64,000 nucleotides of DNA from Pelecanus crispus (lineage: Eukaryota; Chordata; Aves; Pelecaniformes; Pelecanidae), in NCBI RefSeq assembly GCF_030463565.1, contig NC_134652.1:8707897-8771896 (forward strand). Direction: 5' to 3'. A program made the position numbers and the translations under genes. Of the stretch, positions 1-11,253 are shown one piece after another (position 1 is the first letter of the stretch; every line of letters starts with the position of its first letter). The notes under the pieces were generated by a model that had not been told where the DNA came from, did no database searches, and saw only the letters and a program-made list of their open reading frames with translations.

Positions 1-160
1 CAGAGTCAAAATCTCTGCCTGTGCTAGGTCTGGGAGCCAGTGCCGCACAAACAGCGTTGAACAAGAAAGATCTGGAGACAGAATTCAGTTCCAAAGTACC
101 TGACTCAGGTCCTGTCTCTAACGAGCTTCAGGCTGTCATGGGCTCCAAGCCTACATTACA
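1..160 (+). CDS. SHTN1: Shootin1, penultimate coding exon (5' end cut by window edge)
   Basis: This is the 3' part of shootin1, the clutch molecule that couples F-actin retrograde flow to L1-CAM in growth cones and drives neuronal polarisation and axon outgrowth. The frame starts at base 3 and gives 52 full codons plus two bases, beginning ESKSLPVLG and containing ALNKK. These match, from memory of the family, human SHTN1 ESKSMPVLG and TALNKK near residue 540. The exon ends at a good donor (ACA|GTAAGT) in phase 2 and joins the exon at 8560 without breaking the frame. The coiled coils and proline-rich core lie upstream of the window. This Ser/Thr-rich tail is low-complexity and probably disordered. 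It belongs to the long isoform; the short isoform lacks it. The gene is convergent with ENO4, the arrangement known in mammals. Confidence 0.95.
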
Positions 161-679
161 GTAAGTACAATATGGATTTCTAGATATATTTTAGTATCAG
201 ATCTGTTTAGCTGGTGTATTTTGAAAGTGATTTAATATCAATTTTGGTTAACAGGATAAATGTACAGTCTGCAGCTGTTTACCACTGACTCTTCAAATAA
301 TTTGCAGTCTCACATGGAGGTAGAAATCAAATTCTCTGTACTAAAGTTCTTCTTCTGTAAAATCTATGAACATTCTTAAAAAAAAAAATTCATTTTCTCT
401 GCCAAAAATAGAACTTAAGAGTTTTCAAGGAATAGCAAGGTTGAGGTTTTTTTCCATATCCTGAAGAGCGATGATAGTTATATAGTCAACTCTTGATTTT
501 AAAAAAAAAAGGCATTTCTAGCACAATATTTTAAGAAATGGAATCATGTGAGTCATATTGGTCTGTATGCAGGTGTGCAGGGCAGTTTCTGTTGGACCAA
601 AACAAGTCCTGAATATTACTTTTCAGTGTTCGTGGATAAAAATTCTGAATTACCTTCAAATCTCAAGGTTAAGATTCTT

Positions 680-697
680 AAAAAAAAAAAAAAAAAA
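680..697. repeat. Poly(A) run, 18 A
   Basis: An uninterrupted run of 18 A in the last SHTN1 intron. There is no recognisable retroelement body upstream, so it is better read as a simple homopolymer than as a retroposon tail. Confidence 0.9.
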
Positions 698-3600
698 TAG
701 TTAGTGCTGCATTCGCACAGATGGGCAGAAGAGTCTTTCATCACAACAGATTGAAGACCCAAGGTGTCAGTTAAGCATCAAAGAGTTAAACCTGCTTCAG
801 AAATACTTATTTCAGACAGATCCCATGGAGGATTGGTTTGTTTTACAACAATACCAAGCTCCTTTTGAAATTAGGCTATGCACTTGCTTCAGTTCCCTTG
901 CCAGGTTGTTTGTCAGTTTGTCACTTCAAGAAAAGGAAACAGATGAGACAAATCAGATCGGCAGAATATTGTAATCATGGCCAATTAAACCTCTGATTTA
1001 CTGCTCTATCAGTTAAAAAATACCACCAGTACCAATTGAAGCAAGTCTCCATTGCTTGGTTCAAAGGAGTAAGTCATGACAAATGAGCTGGAAATTCAGT
1101 TTGCATCTATTTTTATGAACTGATATTTACTTCACTCTCCTGCAGGTACTTTTATCATTTATCTTTGAATGGATAAAGAGCCCGTTTTCCTTTTGTGCTC
1201 TACAGTTTTATTTAATTCGCACCGAGTTTTAAAAGCAGAATGCCTTTTCCAATCGTGTGTATTTCCCCTTTTATTTCATTTAAGTATCCTTAGAAGAAAG
1301 ATAATCTTCATTTTAATTCAATTAGAAAGATGAAGATTTGTTCAACAGTTAATTTGACATGAATAACGCCATTGCGTTTTCTTGAACTGCCACCCTGACA
1401 GAAAGGTGAGGTTGTTCCTGAAAAATGCTGTTTGTAGTTTGTGGATTTCTACAATTTTGAACAGATAACCTTAATCAGAAAATACAGCAACTCCTGCCAC
1501 CTTTTGTCTACCTTTATTCCACCAAACTAAGTGGAAATTGCATTTACAAGAAAGGAAATGAAATAATTGCAGGCCCCAAGGTCTCACAGAATGCCTGGTG
1601 AATTGACAGTGAAAAGGATCTTGTGTTGACAGTCACAGTTGTTATGTGTTATAAAAGCATATGTGAAGCTCAATTTATTTCTCAGCTTGCCTATTCAGTG
1701 ACATCCTAAAAGACACATTTCACTTCAATTTATCTGTTTAAAGCATTAAAACAAATGTGGTGGGCCAGATTCCTTAGTGCTGCAGGGCTTCTTTGCACCA
1801 AGTCACTGGTGTAAACCTGCTTAATTGGAAAGGCTCATCGTTGAGGATGGTTTTCCAGCGAGAGAGAAGGTGCTGGGGCCCTCATACTCTCCTGCTGCTG
1901 GGCTGGCAGGGAGGAGCAGAAATAATCTGGATGCTTCACACCATGCTGAAGTGCAATTACTTTTCTTTTTCCTCCTGGGTACCGTTTGCAGCAAAGGTTG
2001 GTAGAAGCAGCCTCCCGACTCCAAGGTGTGTAAGCGCTGTTTTGAAACAGGGCTGATGTGAAGCAGACATCAGAAGGAAGTTCATTTGTCTGACAGATCT
2101 GACAACTTGGCTCTGTAATTAGGCAGTTTTCTGGGCTTCCTTGGGTACATCTATACTAGTGGTTTAGTTTGGATCAGCGGAGCGCTTCTGAAGCAAATCT
2201 CCCTGTTGTCCCCACTTGCTATGCTTCAGTTTGTATTCTTGAGTGGTCTTCGTGCTTAGACTGGATCCCTGGATTCATTGGATGGGTGAAACTAAACCAG
2301 AAGACGTGATCCAGCCTTTAATGGCTGGCCCGGGGGCCACACGAGAGCTAGTTCAGCGAATAACCCCCCTGAAACGTGTGTTACGAGAGCATCGGTCTGA
2401 AGCACAGGCTCTTTCCCCTTACAGGTCTGCTCCTGTTGCACCCCACTATTTCCTAAAGTAGACCTTGTTAACTAAACAAACAGTACAATGACAAAGGCAT
2501 ACAAAAGATTTATCGTGGCTCTTCTCCTTACCTCCTTATACCTGAGGTAAAAGGATGCAGCTGTCTCAGCATTTGCAACTCCTTGCAATCTGACAAAGGT
2601 GTGACCTGCTCCGGCTGTTTGCAGCAGCCAAGCAAACCTTTTGCAGCACAGTAGAGGGCTGCATGTCTCATCGTTACCTGGTGTCTCTTGCAGCGCAGTG
2701 TTTATTCTTTTTTCTTCACCTAGATTTGAATGTACAGCTTCCTATAGAAAACCTTAGGAGTAGTTGTGCACGCGGTGCTTCTCTTTGCTGCACCATCCAT
2801 TTGCTAAGGTTTGTAATCTGAAGAAGGAGGTAATACTTACAGGCGTTTAAATGCGAACAGCCCTATTCATCGTTCTTTATTCACGTTGAGTAACAGTTGA
2901 GCACACCTGTTCTCAGGGAGGAAGAAGGTCACGCCTTTGAAAAAGACCCAGGCTTGAAAATGTATCTGTGAACAATACGTAGCAGAAGTCAGCTCATTGA
3001 GTAAAATCCTGGCTCCTCCCCGCCCCCAAGTCAGTGAGGATCTAACCTAAATACTAACAGCGTAAGGAATTTCAGTCTTTGGTGCAAGTAGGACTCACAA
3101 TATGGTTATTCCTGTGGTTAAGTGTTTCCAAAGCGCTGGCCTCCAGCTGAATCGGCTGGGCCACTCGTGTGAGTTGCCAAAGGAGGGATTGTGGAAAGGG
3201 GCCGTAACCTCAGCACATACAGGTTGATTCTGAAATTTCCCTGTAGTCAAACGAAGTGATGATAGCTCAGGGAAATTAATTCAGAAGAAAAATGTGGGTT
3301 TCGAACCACTAGGTGAGGCGTTACTTCAGTGCAGAAGATTGTTAGAAGGGTCTGAAGCCGTTAAGCAGATGATTTGGAATGTGCAAACTTTTGCTGCGGT
3401 GGTGCTGAGGGGGAAGACATCAATAATGTGTGTCCTATTGAGAACTGAGGCCTTACCTCAGTATTCAGGTAACTTCCTCTGCAAATCTCTTCCCGAATGT
3501 TTAACCCAGCGTGAGTGTAATTCTGTGACAATTGCTTAGAAGAGAATAGGTGACAATTTAGTTCCTCTGGGAGCCCGGAGAGTTCCTGTGACTCCCTGCA

Positions 3601-6600
3601 GTGTGCAGCACAGAAGGGAAAGGTGTGTCTGGCTCTGCCCCTGGGTTTTGGGGGATTTTTTTTTTTTTTTTCCTAGCACTTGGTAAACATTTTGTTTCTG
3701 GGCAGCAGAGGTCTCTGCTAACAGAGTGAACCACAGAGAGGGTTAGTCTTAATCTGATGATTTTATACAATTAAAGGATTTGTCCTCCTTCTCCTGGCTG
3801 TAATCTTAGTACCCTTGAATCATCTACCAGCTCTGCGGGAAGCAGCTCAGCCTCAGCTAGACAGAACTGCAAAGGTTTTCCAGTGCAGCTTGAACATGGG
3901 CAATTTAGTTTGAACAACAAATGAAGAAAACAATGGGATGTTCTGGAAGTTTGAGGTCTCCTCCATTTTAACTGTTTGAAAAGCTACTGTCACAGTAGCT
4001 TAGTGTAGTAGTAGCTCTTGGACTGTACTTTTTGCGTGCAGTGCAGGTAGAAGCTCGCCAAGAGTCTTCATGTAAATGAATTTGCCAATCGTTTTGAGCA
4101 TTTTCAAAAGAGCACCTAAAAATGGGAACAATTTCCTATGGCTTGATCCAGCATACTGAAGATTGTCTGCAGTTCCCTTCTGCTTGCTGCTATGTTGAGC
4201 AGCTCTCTGCTCAGCTGGATTTAGCAGGGGCGTTCCTGAAATGGAGGTGGTTTCTTGCACTTCCTTTGCAGCTGGCTAGTACCGGTACTGTCAGAGGAGG
4301 GAACCAAGAGACTAAATCACTGGTGTCACCGTTTGTATTCCCTGTAATTTCCTTCTGACAAATACTGTAGTGTGATGGAATTTTTTGTTCGTTGAAGACT
4401 TTCAAGACTTGGAATCGGTGTATTTTTTACTATTGTTCAGTATTAGCCTTTGGTCCTGTCTGTCGAATTCCCCTGCCTTCTTAAAAATACTTGAAATATT
4501 TAATGAACACATCTATGGCTTTTATTCTCAGTAAAAGTTTTTGACTGAGGATAAAATTGACTCGCCTCTTGTGGTCTGGCACGCAAGAGACGGGCCACGG
4601 TGGCACTCTGCCAAGCTAAGACCTGCTCCCCTGTACAGCCTGACACCGTGGGCTGGTTAGCGCGGGTCAGAGGCAGGACGCCGAGCTGCTGTTACTTGGC
4701 AAACCCTCCAAGTAGGGTAGTTTGGAAAGGAGGTGGTGGTTGGACCATGAACTTTGTTGCACAAGTGATGTTTGTCCTCAGTTATGGGGATCTTGTAGGA
4801 AAATGGGAATGCTGGGGTCAGGGTGGGCGGTAGTTAGGCAAATAGCAAGCTGTCATTGACATGCAGGCATGGGTTTTAAGTGTTATAAAGAAGCAACTGG
4901 TGGTGACCAACTGTCAAATTAGCTTAATGCTTCAAATCTCATCTTTTGGGGAGTAAGGAATAGCACCTGTGGAGTGTTATTTTGGTTTTCAAAGCAATTT
5001 TGCTTTGAAGAGAGATGACAGCTAGTTCAGCGTCCTAGATTAAGGGAGCTCGCTGAAAGACAAAGTGTACTGATTTGATGCCACATTACGTGTTGGCTTT
5101 TGCAGCAGAAATGACTTCACTCGTACCAGCTCAGATTCCGGGCAGAGTCTCTACATGGAGTCTATCATGCTTATACTGTGTACTTACAAACCCAGTCTTG
5201 GCTGGAATAGATTTTTGCCAATATTTTCTAAATATGCTGTAAAAACCATGGATTTTCCTACAGTGTTTTCCTTGATTGGTTTCCTTTAGGCTTCTGCTTT
5301 TACGTAGTGTTAGGAAACGGAATGGGACTTCATCCAATAAAATTTTCCATGATATTTACATAAAATTCTGGTTTCTAATGGAAACCTATTACAATGATTT
5401 CATGAATCGAGCACTGAGCAAGGTTAAATAATACCAAGGTTATAATATTAACCAGAGGAAACAAAGAGAATCCGAGTCTCAGTTGACAATCCGATCCTTA
5501 GTTTGTCCTTTTGTACTCCTACTGTAAATTATTGACAAAGGGCACGGCGGTACTAGTTCACAGACGGCCCGTCAGGCGTAACCCTTTATTTTTACATCTT
5601 CGGTAGCTTCTGTAACTATATAAATGGAATATATTGCTTTTCATACTCTTGTATCACAAGCAGTCCTTCTCAGTACTGCATGGGACTTTGCGTATTCCAT
5701 ACGATTAATCTTAAATGCATTTGGCATCTAAATCTGGGTTTCTCAGTGTGCATTTTATGTGTTTAGTCATAAAAATATGTGCAGACTTACGAACAATTAT
5801 GTATGAATGAGTACAATAGAACTAGGTTCTCAATCTCTGGCTTAAATATATAGTTGGACAAATAACAGGAATACTGATAGCAACATTAACAGTCTTAATG
5901 AGGGAAGAGCTTTGCATAGAGCTAAATGCAAATACCTTGGCTGGACAAATTTGTAATTGTTCAAAACTGTGGCTAACTCTATGTGTACTAATTGCTTTTC
6001 CCAGCTTTATATGTAGCAGCAAAACCTGTTTTTTGAAAGGGAGGACCAAAATTACTTTCATTCTTGCACTGAAACTTTATTATGCCTGCATTCTGCTCCT
6101 GACAAACTATTGAAAATGAGCTATGAATACCTGATAAATAGGGTTAATAATTTTTAACAATACCTCGGCTGTAACAGCAGCACTGTCAGGCTGGTGCTGC
6201 AACAGCGTAAAGGATTTGAAGGAGGGAATGCTAGTACAACGAAGTCTGAATAGTAATTCTTATTTTTATGCTTGAAACGCTGATTTAATCACAGGTTTTC
6301 TCCATTAAACTACTTTATATCGACATCTTTCATTTTTCTGTCCTTTGAAGGTGGTAAATATGATTGCCGTTTTATCCATTTTTGTTATAAATGAAACAGA
6401 CTTCAGAGCGTTTGGCTGTGCATCAGTTGTTGGAATGCTGCCATACACTAATGCAGACTCCCCACTGTGAGCCCAGTGAAGAATTATACTTTGATTCACC
6501 AGATTGTATTAAATAGTCCAGCTGTTGGGATTTGAAAGATAGTTACCTCCAAAGTGAAATAAAAATGAACTTGGCATTTATGGCTTTGACCATTTTTATA

Positions 6601-6719
6601 GTGTTGGGCAATCAGCTTTTCAGAGGTAGCACTTTTTAAAATAACCCTCTTCTGGTTACGCCGCTTTAAAAAGTTTAATTTGCTGTAACATTCAAAATAC
6701 CCCACCTTGTATTTTCTGG

Positions 6720-6900
6720 AATGATTGGCAACTTCTGCATAAAATAAGCATTATTTTCCTTATGAAATCACTAGCTTCCGATGATAATCAAATGAGTCTG
6801 AAACTGTATCAATTAGCACCAATTTCTGCATTAATTAACTTATACCGAAGTTCTAATGTTAGAGACAATTCTCATAATTAAAGCTTGAACATGGAATTTC
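6720..6900. promoter_or_regulatory. Candidate conserved non-coding element in SHTN1 intron
   Basis: An AT-rich, non-repetitive stretch with clustered homeodomain-type cores: ATGATAATCAAAT, CAATTAGCA and TTAATTAA (6831-6838). The composition resembles vertebrate conserved non-coding elements. This is inference only, since no alignment was available. Confidence 0.2.
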
Positions 6901-7299
6901 ATTCGCTATATCCAGTGCTTCCGCAGCAAGCCGAGTAAATTCTTTCTGAAATGGAAAGTGCAACAACTGTTGTTTCTGTGGTTATTTATTTGTTTTTAAC
7001 CTGTACATTTACTCTCTCCCCCTCAGGTGGGAGCCAGCACATTCTCTGCCCCGCGCTCTAATTGTTGAGTGGGGTGACCTCTTTTTTCTTTGTCACTTTC
7101 TCTAGGACAAAGACTGTCACAATAAAGGGCAGTTCATAGCAGATGGATCCACTAGCTGAATTTCTTTCTCTGGCCTCCAGTTGAATCTACTTTTTCCTTT
7201 CAAGGGTGTTGTCTTAGCAGTACGGAAGGCTGTTCCTTATGAGTAAGCACGAAAAATTAAAAAAAAAGAGAAGAGAAAAAACAAAAAGGCTCTGGACTA

Positions 7300-8240
7300 G
7301 CAAATGCGGTTGCATTCAGCAGCTCCGCGGTTAGGCTTCCCAGGGGAGTGGGGCCACACACCCACTGGGGCGTGTAGGGCCTTCCTGCACCAAGGATTTT
7401 TGCATCTCTCGGGCTTGGTGGTCGTAGCGGCGTCGGTGCGGACACCTCTGCGGCGTTCACACCGCTGCGTAAGGCCCTGCCTAAAGACGGCCGAGCACCC
7501 ACGTGCGAGTGCCCTCACTAAGCGCGCCTGGGAGGCTCAGGAGGGCCGGCTGGGGAGGTCCAAGCGCATGCTGCGAGCTGCCCGTCTGCCACACAGCAGC
7601 CTTAGGACGGCGCGGGAAACGCCCCGATCTGCCACTTGTTCGGGTTGTGCTTTCCCGGTGTTTGCCTCGTTCTCTGCTGGCGCATTCTCGCTGATCTAAG
7701 GATTTGCCTGCACGTTTTCAACGCTAGTACAAAGCTTTTGAATATAGACAAGTGCTTTTAGGGTTTATAGCATGATGCCAGCCTCGACAAAATAACCCTG
7801 GTGTCTCTGACCTTTCCTTCCTCTCTCCCCGCTCAGAGGGCTTTTTATCTGCAAGAATCCCTGCACTGCAAGCAATCAAGACGTAACCCCATTTCTGCAG
7901 CGCAGGCTGCACGTCTACCGCCCTCTGTATTTCAGCAAATCCAGCAGGTCAATGTTCAGGGAGCGTTTGCACTTGCTCGCGGCGAGACCACGAGCAGCCT
8001 CTCGGTGGAAAACCTGGTTACGCTGCCTCTGCCTCCCCGTCCCACGGCAGAGTGTAGGACAGGGACAGCCGGCGCAAGCTGCTCTGGGGTGCGGGTGTGG
8101 GGAAGGCGGCACGTTCTCCGGTCAGGCTGCAGGGCTGCTAGCCCACAGACTGCGGGAACTGCTGGCATTTTCTCGGGGTGCAACTGCTCTCTTGGACATG
8201 GGGGAACCTAAAACCAGCTCCGAGAGGAGCAGAGAGAAGC
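7300..8240. promoter_or_regulatory. CpG-rich block inside the last SHTN1 intron
   Basis: About 0.9 kb with visibly raised GC and dense CpG (for example GGTCGTAGCGGCGTCGGTGC at 7420-7439 and runs near 7500 and 7975), set in an otherwise AT-rich intron. Open frames on both strands follow from the high GC and show no family motif. It could be an intragenic CpG island (alternative or antisense promoter) or a locally GC-biased segment. I cannot tell which from sequence alone. Confidence 0.5.
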
Positions 8241-8559
8241 AAAACTCTTAAGACTTTAAACTGATTCTTTCAATAGTCTGAGGATTTTTTTCAGTGCTTT
8301 CTAAGTTTGTTTTTCCTGTTAAATATCTTCCATTGCTAGCTTAACAAATGATTCAGGAGAGGTAACGTGACTGTTGCATTTTGTGAACCACTATCTGTGC
8401 GTAACAGCTGTAAATCTAGAAATCTGTTTGCTAGCTTAGTACACCTGTCCTGGTCATATGTGCTACTACTAATTGAAACGCTTTTCTGTGTATTTATATT
8501 CTTTCTCCTAAATATGTGAACTGTTATCTGTATTCATATATTTATTCTTGTTCCTTTAG

Positions 8560-8770
8560 ATCAACTAGTCGCACAGAATTTACAAGAAAAGCTTCTAGCA
8601 GTGAAAAAGAGACAGAATCCATTGTAGTTTTAGATCCTGTTTCCACCAGCGGCGATCAGATGTCTGAAAACACGCTGAATCAGGACAAAATGAAAGAAGA
8701 AAAAAGCAAGCTGCTGCATAAAGAAACTAATGCTGAGAAAATAAAAGAAACAGACAGTTCTAACTGTTAA
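8560..8770 (+). CDS. SHTN1: Shootin1, terminal coding exon
   Basis: The acceptor TTCCTTTAG|A completes the split codon CA|A, and the frame then runs 69 codons to TAA at 8768-8770. The peptide begins STSRTEF, contains VVLDPVSTS and ends KETDSSNC. Human shootin1 has VVVLDPVSTH and the same ETDSSNC end (from memory of the family), so the identity is firm. The tail is rich in Lys, Glu and Ser, has no membrane segment and is probably unstructured. An upstream Met in the same frame at 8516 lies in the intron and is not a start. Confidence 0.97.
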
Positions 8771-10120
8771 TTGTTGTTCTGACAGGCTGTAAGTTTAGGG
8801 AATCGTTATCTGGACATGTAAATTGCTTAGGTGTGTTACTAGACTATGGTCTGAACTCCAAACTGTTTTCAATAATATAGATTGAAATGGTCTTTTGTAT
8901 GCAGTTTTGTTACATGCATTAAAGTGTTAAATACCTATGTATCACTCAAAATCCCTTTTCCATTTTAATTTGCCAGGTGTGGTTAATATTTTCCTAGATA
9001 TTGTCAGCTACCTTTTCTTTAAAACTGTTTTTGAAAAGGCTTTTTTAATTACTCTTTTGTTGAGAAGATACCTTGCTACAGGTCCATTCTGAAGCTTGCC
9101 AGAAGCCCCTTGCATCCCTCTGGAACTGGACAGGTTTGGGTTAGGCCCTGTGAAGGTGATTACACGCACATCACCTTTAGTATGGGGGGTATTACTAATA
9201 ATTAAAAGAATCAGGTTTTCGACACATTGCTTTAAAATTATTTTGATATCTACTTAAACCAAGATCTCGTAGGTCTCCTGACTGCTGTCTCCACACACGT
9301 TCCTTTGAGGAAATTAAAAGCACAAGCATAACATTTCCGTTTCAGATTCCCCAGTGGACAGCCAGCGCAAAGACTGAAAAGCAGAGGCAGTGCAGCATGT
9401 CATTTTGGTACCAAGGCTTTTGGTTAACGACAGCCAAAGTCAGAAGTTTGTGGGTTGGGACTGGTGCTCTCGTTTGGATGAAAAGCTTTGCAAAGGAGGA
9501 CTTAGGTCCTGGGTTTTGTTTCAGTGTTACACAGCAAAGTCTAGAACTGCTGCAAATGCAGTCTGTATTTGCTGCTGCAAAAAATAAAGTGACATTGGGA
9601 TTACATTTGGGATTCAGTCATTCTAGGATTGCAGGTTATTTGGAATCAACATTTTGAGAACTCCCAGCTGAAACCTCGCAGCACTAACAAATAAGGCTTC
9701 GCTTTGAACCTGGTACGCGCTGGTGGCATTAATTTCTGTATTAGATAACACTTGCGATGTGTGTATTCGATGACACAAATCCCAGTTTCCCTCAGCCCTT
9801 ATTTCCTATGAAGACAGTGAGATAGGTACATAATTGATTTGCTCCACTGCCAATTCACATTCCATTGTAGTCTCTTTTTGAATTCAACACAGGATCTCAT
9901 TCTTTTATAGTGAACGAACAAATGTAATCAGGGATTTACCTAGAGATCGGTGTAACTGAAATTGGGTGGTCAAGTACTTGAATGCACTTGGATTATTTTT
10001 TATTTAATGATTTGAAACAGTGCTAGTATTGAAGGATGAATGTTCTGAGTTTGTTGGTTTGGCTCTGCATGCAACTGTCTGGTGCTTTTCCTAAAAATAA
10101 ACTGATAGCAACGAGTGTGG
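8771..10120 (+). other. SHTN1: SHTN1 3' UTR (probable extent)
   Basis: AT-rich, non-coding sequence following the SHTN1 stop. It contains possible poly(A) hexamers at about 8918 (ATTAAA), 9583 (AATAAA) and 10096 (AATAAA). The last is followed by a GT/T-rich downstream element, which makes it the best distal end. The UTR end is inferred, not seen. Confidence 0.6.
10096..10101 (+). terminator. SHTN1: Probable distal poly(A) signal of SHTN1
   Basis: AATAAA followed about 15-50 nt later by a GTGTGG and TTTTTTGGTGTTTTTTG stretch, the usual layout of a strong cleavage and polyadenylation site. The weaker signal at 9583 could give a shorter form. Confidence 0.6.
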
Positions 10121-10448
10121 TAGTTTCACATCTTTTTTGGTGTTTTTTGCATGTTTGCTAAGAAAAACTTGGACTCGATCTAGTTACTGAACTACATATA
10201 TTCCTAAACTTGGGGAAATTTGTCTCTCATTGATAGCTTCGTTTCTGGGGGGCGGTTGGTTCTGGTGGTTAATTTTTTACTTGGGTATCTGTTACACTGA
10301 ATTTAAAATGCAACGTTTTATATATGTATTTTTCCTCCAATTACTGCTGCTGTATTATACATTCAAATTTCCAAATTATACGAAACCCAGACGTTTTTTA
10401 AGAAGCATTTCTTTTACTTAGACTGTTTGTTACCTAGGACATAAATTA

Positions 10449-10454
10449 TTTATT
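10449..10454 (-). terminator. ENO4: Possible poly(A) signal of ENO4
   Basis: TTTATT on the + strand, that is AATAAA on the - strand, about 630 nt beyond the ENO4 stop. A closer variant hexamer (AGTAAA on the - strand, 10740-10745) is the alternative. If the distal site is used, the ENO4 and SHTN1 transcripts end roughly 300 bp apart or less. Confidence 0.4.
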
Positions 10455-11080
10455 TATCTTTTCACTGTTGCTTATTAAAAAGACTCCTGACAAGTTTCCC
10501 AGACCTTGTGAAATTGACTGGTTATTCCCTGCCTCCAACTGAAGCAAGCTTCCTAGTGATGCCAATTACAGCTTTGTGCCCTACATTTGGGGTTTGCGCT
10601 GATGCACTTGTATTGATAGCTAGCTAGAACTGGAGCAAAATCGCCCTCGTAGGCTAGATCCAAGAGCAGCACTGAGGGGGTGTGGGGGGATGGAGCAGCA
10701 TAACAGTCAAGGCCTTTGTTTTTTGTAATTTTTTTTTTTTTTACTGTTTGTCAATAGCTTGCTCTTTGTATGGAGAGAGATTTCGACTTTCCCAAAACAA
10801 ACATTTAGTTTTGGACTTAACACAGAGGTATTTGTTTCGTCAATTTGTAAATACAGCACAGAATTTTGTGGTATTTTCAAACTATAGCCACTGCTCAGTT
10901 AACTCAGTTTCAGCTGAAAGCCATGGTCTCCTGGGAAAAGAGAAGCTAGTATCTGAATGCTTTTAAAAATGTTTAGCTAAAGTGCTTGAAAATACATGAA
11001 TTAAGGAATAGTTAATACGTGAGTTTCTTACTAGGATGGGGTTTTTTTCAGAAATTTATCCAAAAGTTCATGTTGACAAC

Positions 11081-11253
11081 CTAGGTCAGTGTGCTGTTCT
11101 CCGGGAGCTGAGCAGGCAGGCTGCGAACCTGCAGGGCTGGCTGAGGGAGCTGCGGAGGCAACGAATCCTGCTTTGGGGGAGGAGGTACATCAGAAAGTTG
11201 TTTTTCTGGCGGTGATTCTTCAGCAAAAGCAATAAATTCCAGATTTGCTTCAC
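11081..11253 (-). CDS. ENO4: ENO4 exon 14 (terminal, stop)
   Basis: 173 nt, phase 1 in, TAG at 11083-11081. It encodes [19 protein letters not shown] followed by a Pro/Gln/Leu-rich tail ending ENSTLT. The acceptor TTTCAG|GT is good and the total length closes in frame. The tail has little recognisable similarity to mammals, so the exon choice rests on splice signals and frame. A competing last exon elsewhere is possible. Confidence 0.82.

Larger units (their letters stand above)
161..8559 (+). other. SHTN1: Last intron of SHTN1
   Basis: This is an 8.4 kb GT-AG intron (GTAAGT donor at 161, acceptor TTCCTTTAG ending at 8559). It contains an A18 run at 680-697, a T-rich run near 3657-3672, an AT-rich homeodomain-site stretch around 6720-6900 and the CpG-rich block at 7300-8240. 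The open frames in it, such as 2243-2461 and 7304-7699, lack splice context or recognisable protein similarity. I see no exon in it. Confidence 0.85.

Noticed and set aside
2243-2461. 72-codon ORF in the SHTN1 intron
   Set aside because: No splice sites placing it in the SHTN1 frame and no recognised similarity.
7304-7699. 131-codon ORF in the SHTN1 last intron
   Set aside because: Composition-driven opening in a CpG-rich block, overlapped by equally long ORFs in other frames, with no recognisable domain.
8516-8559. Possible upstream Met of the last SHTN1 exon ORF
   Set aside because: It is intronic. The TTCCTTTAG acceptor at 8559 and the split codon with the 1-160 exon show where the exon begins.
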